Both the position numbers and the translations under genes were made by a program. From Modestobacter roseus (GTDB lineage Bacteria; Actinomycetota; Actinomycetes; Mycobacteriales; Geodermatophilaceae): a stretch of DNA of 64,000 nt. Location: assembly GCF_007994135.1 (NCBI RefSeq), contig NZ_VLKF01000001.1, positions 1 through 64,000 on the forward strand, in the 5' to 3' direction. The notes beneath the pieces were generated by a model that was not told where the DNA came from, made no database searches, and saw nothing but the letters and a program-made list of their open reading frames with translations. Positions 63,469 to 64,000 of the stretch are shown in pieces; positions within the stretch are counted from its first letter, which is position 1, and each line of letters opens with the position of its first letter.

Positions 63469-63542
63469 GCCCCCGTAGCCCAATCGGCAGAGGCAGGCCC
63501 CTTAAAAGGGTCCCAGTGTCGGTTCGAACCCGACCGGGGGCA
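63469..63542 (+). tRNA. tRNA with anticodon TAA (Leu), short variable loop
   Basis: Acceptor arms GCCCCCG and CGGGGGC, a 3-bp D stem (GCC/GGC), anticodon stem GGCCC/GGGTC around loop CTTAAAA (anticodon TAA, reads TTA), variable loop of only five bases (CCAGT), T stem GTCGG/CCGAC with loop TTCGAAC, discriminator A, and CCG rather than encoded CCA. The D-arm and anticodon loop look like leucine tRNA, but the long variable arm of leucine tRNAs is absent. All stems pair, so it looks intact and not degraded. Confidence 0.8.
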
Positions 63543-63594
63543 CCGGCGGACGCGCGGGAACTACCGGGTGACCGATGGCGTTGGAACCAGCAGT

Positions 63595-63618
63595 GTGAGG
63601 TGCGAAGCTGCACCTCAC
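63595..63618 (+). promoter_or_regulatory. 9-bp hairpin upstream of the BI-1-like gene
   Basis: GTGAGGTGC (63595-63603) and GCACCTCAC (63610-63618) pair exactly around GAAGCT. It lies 30 bases before the start codon of the next gene and 52 bases after the tRNA. It could terminate tRNA transcription or act as an operator. Confidence 0.4.
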
Positions 63619-63648
63619 GGTCCACCCAGTCACCTCGAGGAGATGACG

Positions 63649-64000
63649 ATGCCCAGCAGCAACCCGGCCTTCCGGGGGTTCCCGGCGGCCGGCAACGGCC
63701 AGAACGTCGGCTGGGGTGCAGGCCCGCAGCAGACGTACGGCGGGGCGCCCACCCAGCACGACCCGTACTCCGCGCCGTCGCCGTACGCGGCGACCGGCCG
63801 CGCCTACATGACGATGGACGACGTCGTCACCAAGACCGGCGTCAGCTTCCTGGTGACGGTGCTCTCGGCCGCGGCCACGTGGGCCCTGGTCCCCGACGGC
63901 CTGGCGATGGGCCTGGCCCTGCCGGCCGTGCTCATCGCCCTGGTCCTCGGCCTGGTGATCTCGTTCAAGCAGATCGCCAGCCCGGTGGCCACGCTGTCCT
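63649..64000 (+). CDS. Bax inhibitor-1 / YccA family membrane protein, partial
   Basis: The window ends inside this gene after 117 codons. A hydrophilic Gly/Pro/Gln-rich N-terminus (SNPAFRGFPAAGNGQNVGWG) leads to YMTMDDVVTKTGVSFLVTVL and membrane segments (SAAATWALVPDG, LALPAVLIALVLGLVISF), the opening of actinobacterial Bax_inhibitor_1 proteins. ATG 63649 has GAGGAG six bases upstream; ATG 63643 directly abuts that site. The family forms pH-sensitive calcium leak channels in some bacteria; the role here is unknown. Confidence 0.85.
   Translation, partial: MPSSNPAFRGFPAAGNGQNVGWGAGPQQTYGGAPTQHDPYSAPSPYAATGRAYMTMDDVVTKTGVSFLVTVLSAAATWALVPDGLAMGLALPAVLIALVLGLVISFKQIASPVATLS

Overview
The window is a very GC-rich, gene-dense actinobacterial chromosome segment with many GTG and some TTG starts. 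Its backbone follows the order known from Mycobacterium tuberculosis Rv0993 to Rv1026: galU, glp/moeA, rimJ, sepX, pmt/rsmI, metG, tatD, rpfB, ksgA, ispE, TetR, glmU, prs, rplY, pth, mfd, mazG, eno, ftsB-like, DUF501, ppx. Composition, LGFP repeats, the DUF559 gene with its palindromes and the overall gene set suggest a Geodermatophilaceae-like organism (Blastococcus, Geodermatophilus or Modestobacter). That placement is inference; no taxonomic marker was compared.

Layout. 1-3542: a CoA-transferase, a MatC-like dicarboxylate carrier and galU, all broken by many single-base frame changes at G/C runs, most likely sequence error near a contig end. 3753-6698: Glp (MoeA-like), a RimJ-like acetyltransferase and SepX/GlpR, a conserved neighbourhood linked to actinobacterial cell division. 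6768-12310: tRNA-Ala, a secreted PQQ-type sugar dehydrogenase with PKD and LGFP repeats, protein O-mannosyltransferase divergent from rsmI. 12316-13349: a DUF559 gene bracketed by related palindromes. 13374-22259: corA, a membrane protein, metG, tatD, a membrane protein, rpfB, ksgA, ispE. 22322-25023: TetR regulator, a glycosyltransferase and a polysaccharide deacetylase. 25098-29536: tRNA-Gln, glmU, prs, rplY, pth.

29741-50483 is a ~21 kb polysaccharide locus set between pth and mfd. It encodes a polyprenyl glycosylphosphotransferase, four further glycosyltransferase genes (one a GT2-GT4 fusion), a CDP-alcohol phosphotransferase, a 1727-residue secreted PKD/LamG protein, a polysaccharide deacetylase, a flippase, an O-antigen-ligase/polymerase-like protein, a Wzc-like chain-length/BY-kinase, a low-molecular-weight tyrosine phosphatase and a TagD-like cytidylyltransferase. 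Together these form a Wzx/Wzy-type exopolysaccharide assembly system with a possible CDP-alcohol-dependent step.

50618-64000 returns to core genes: mfd, a SurA-like lipoprotein, mazG, an MscS channel, a DUF3592-like protein, eno, FtsB-like, DUF501, ppx, DUF4235, family-5 uracil-DNA glycosylase, an unusual tRNA with a UAA anticodon and a short variable loop, and the start of a Bax-inhibitor-1-like membrane protein. Several genes (ispE, DUF559, mscS, ppx) have repeats built directly over their stop codons. No insertion sequence, prophage gene or CRISPR array was seen.
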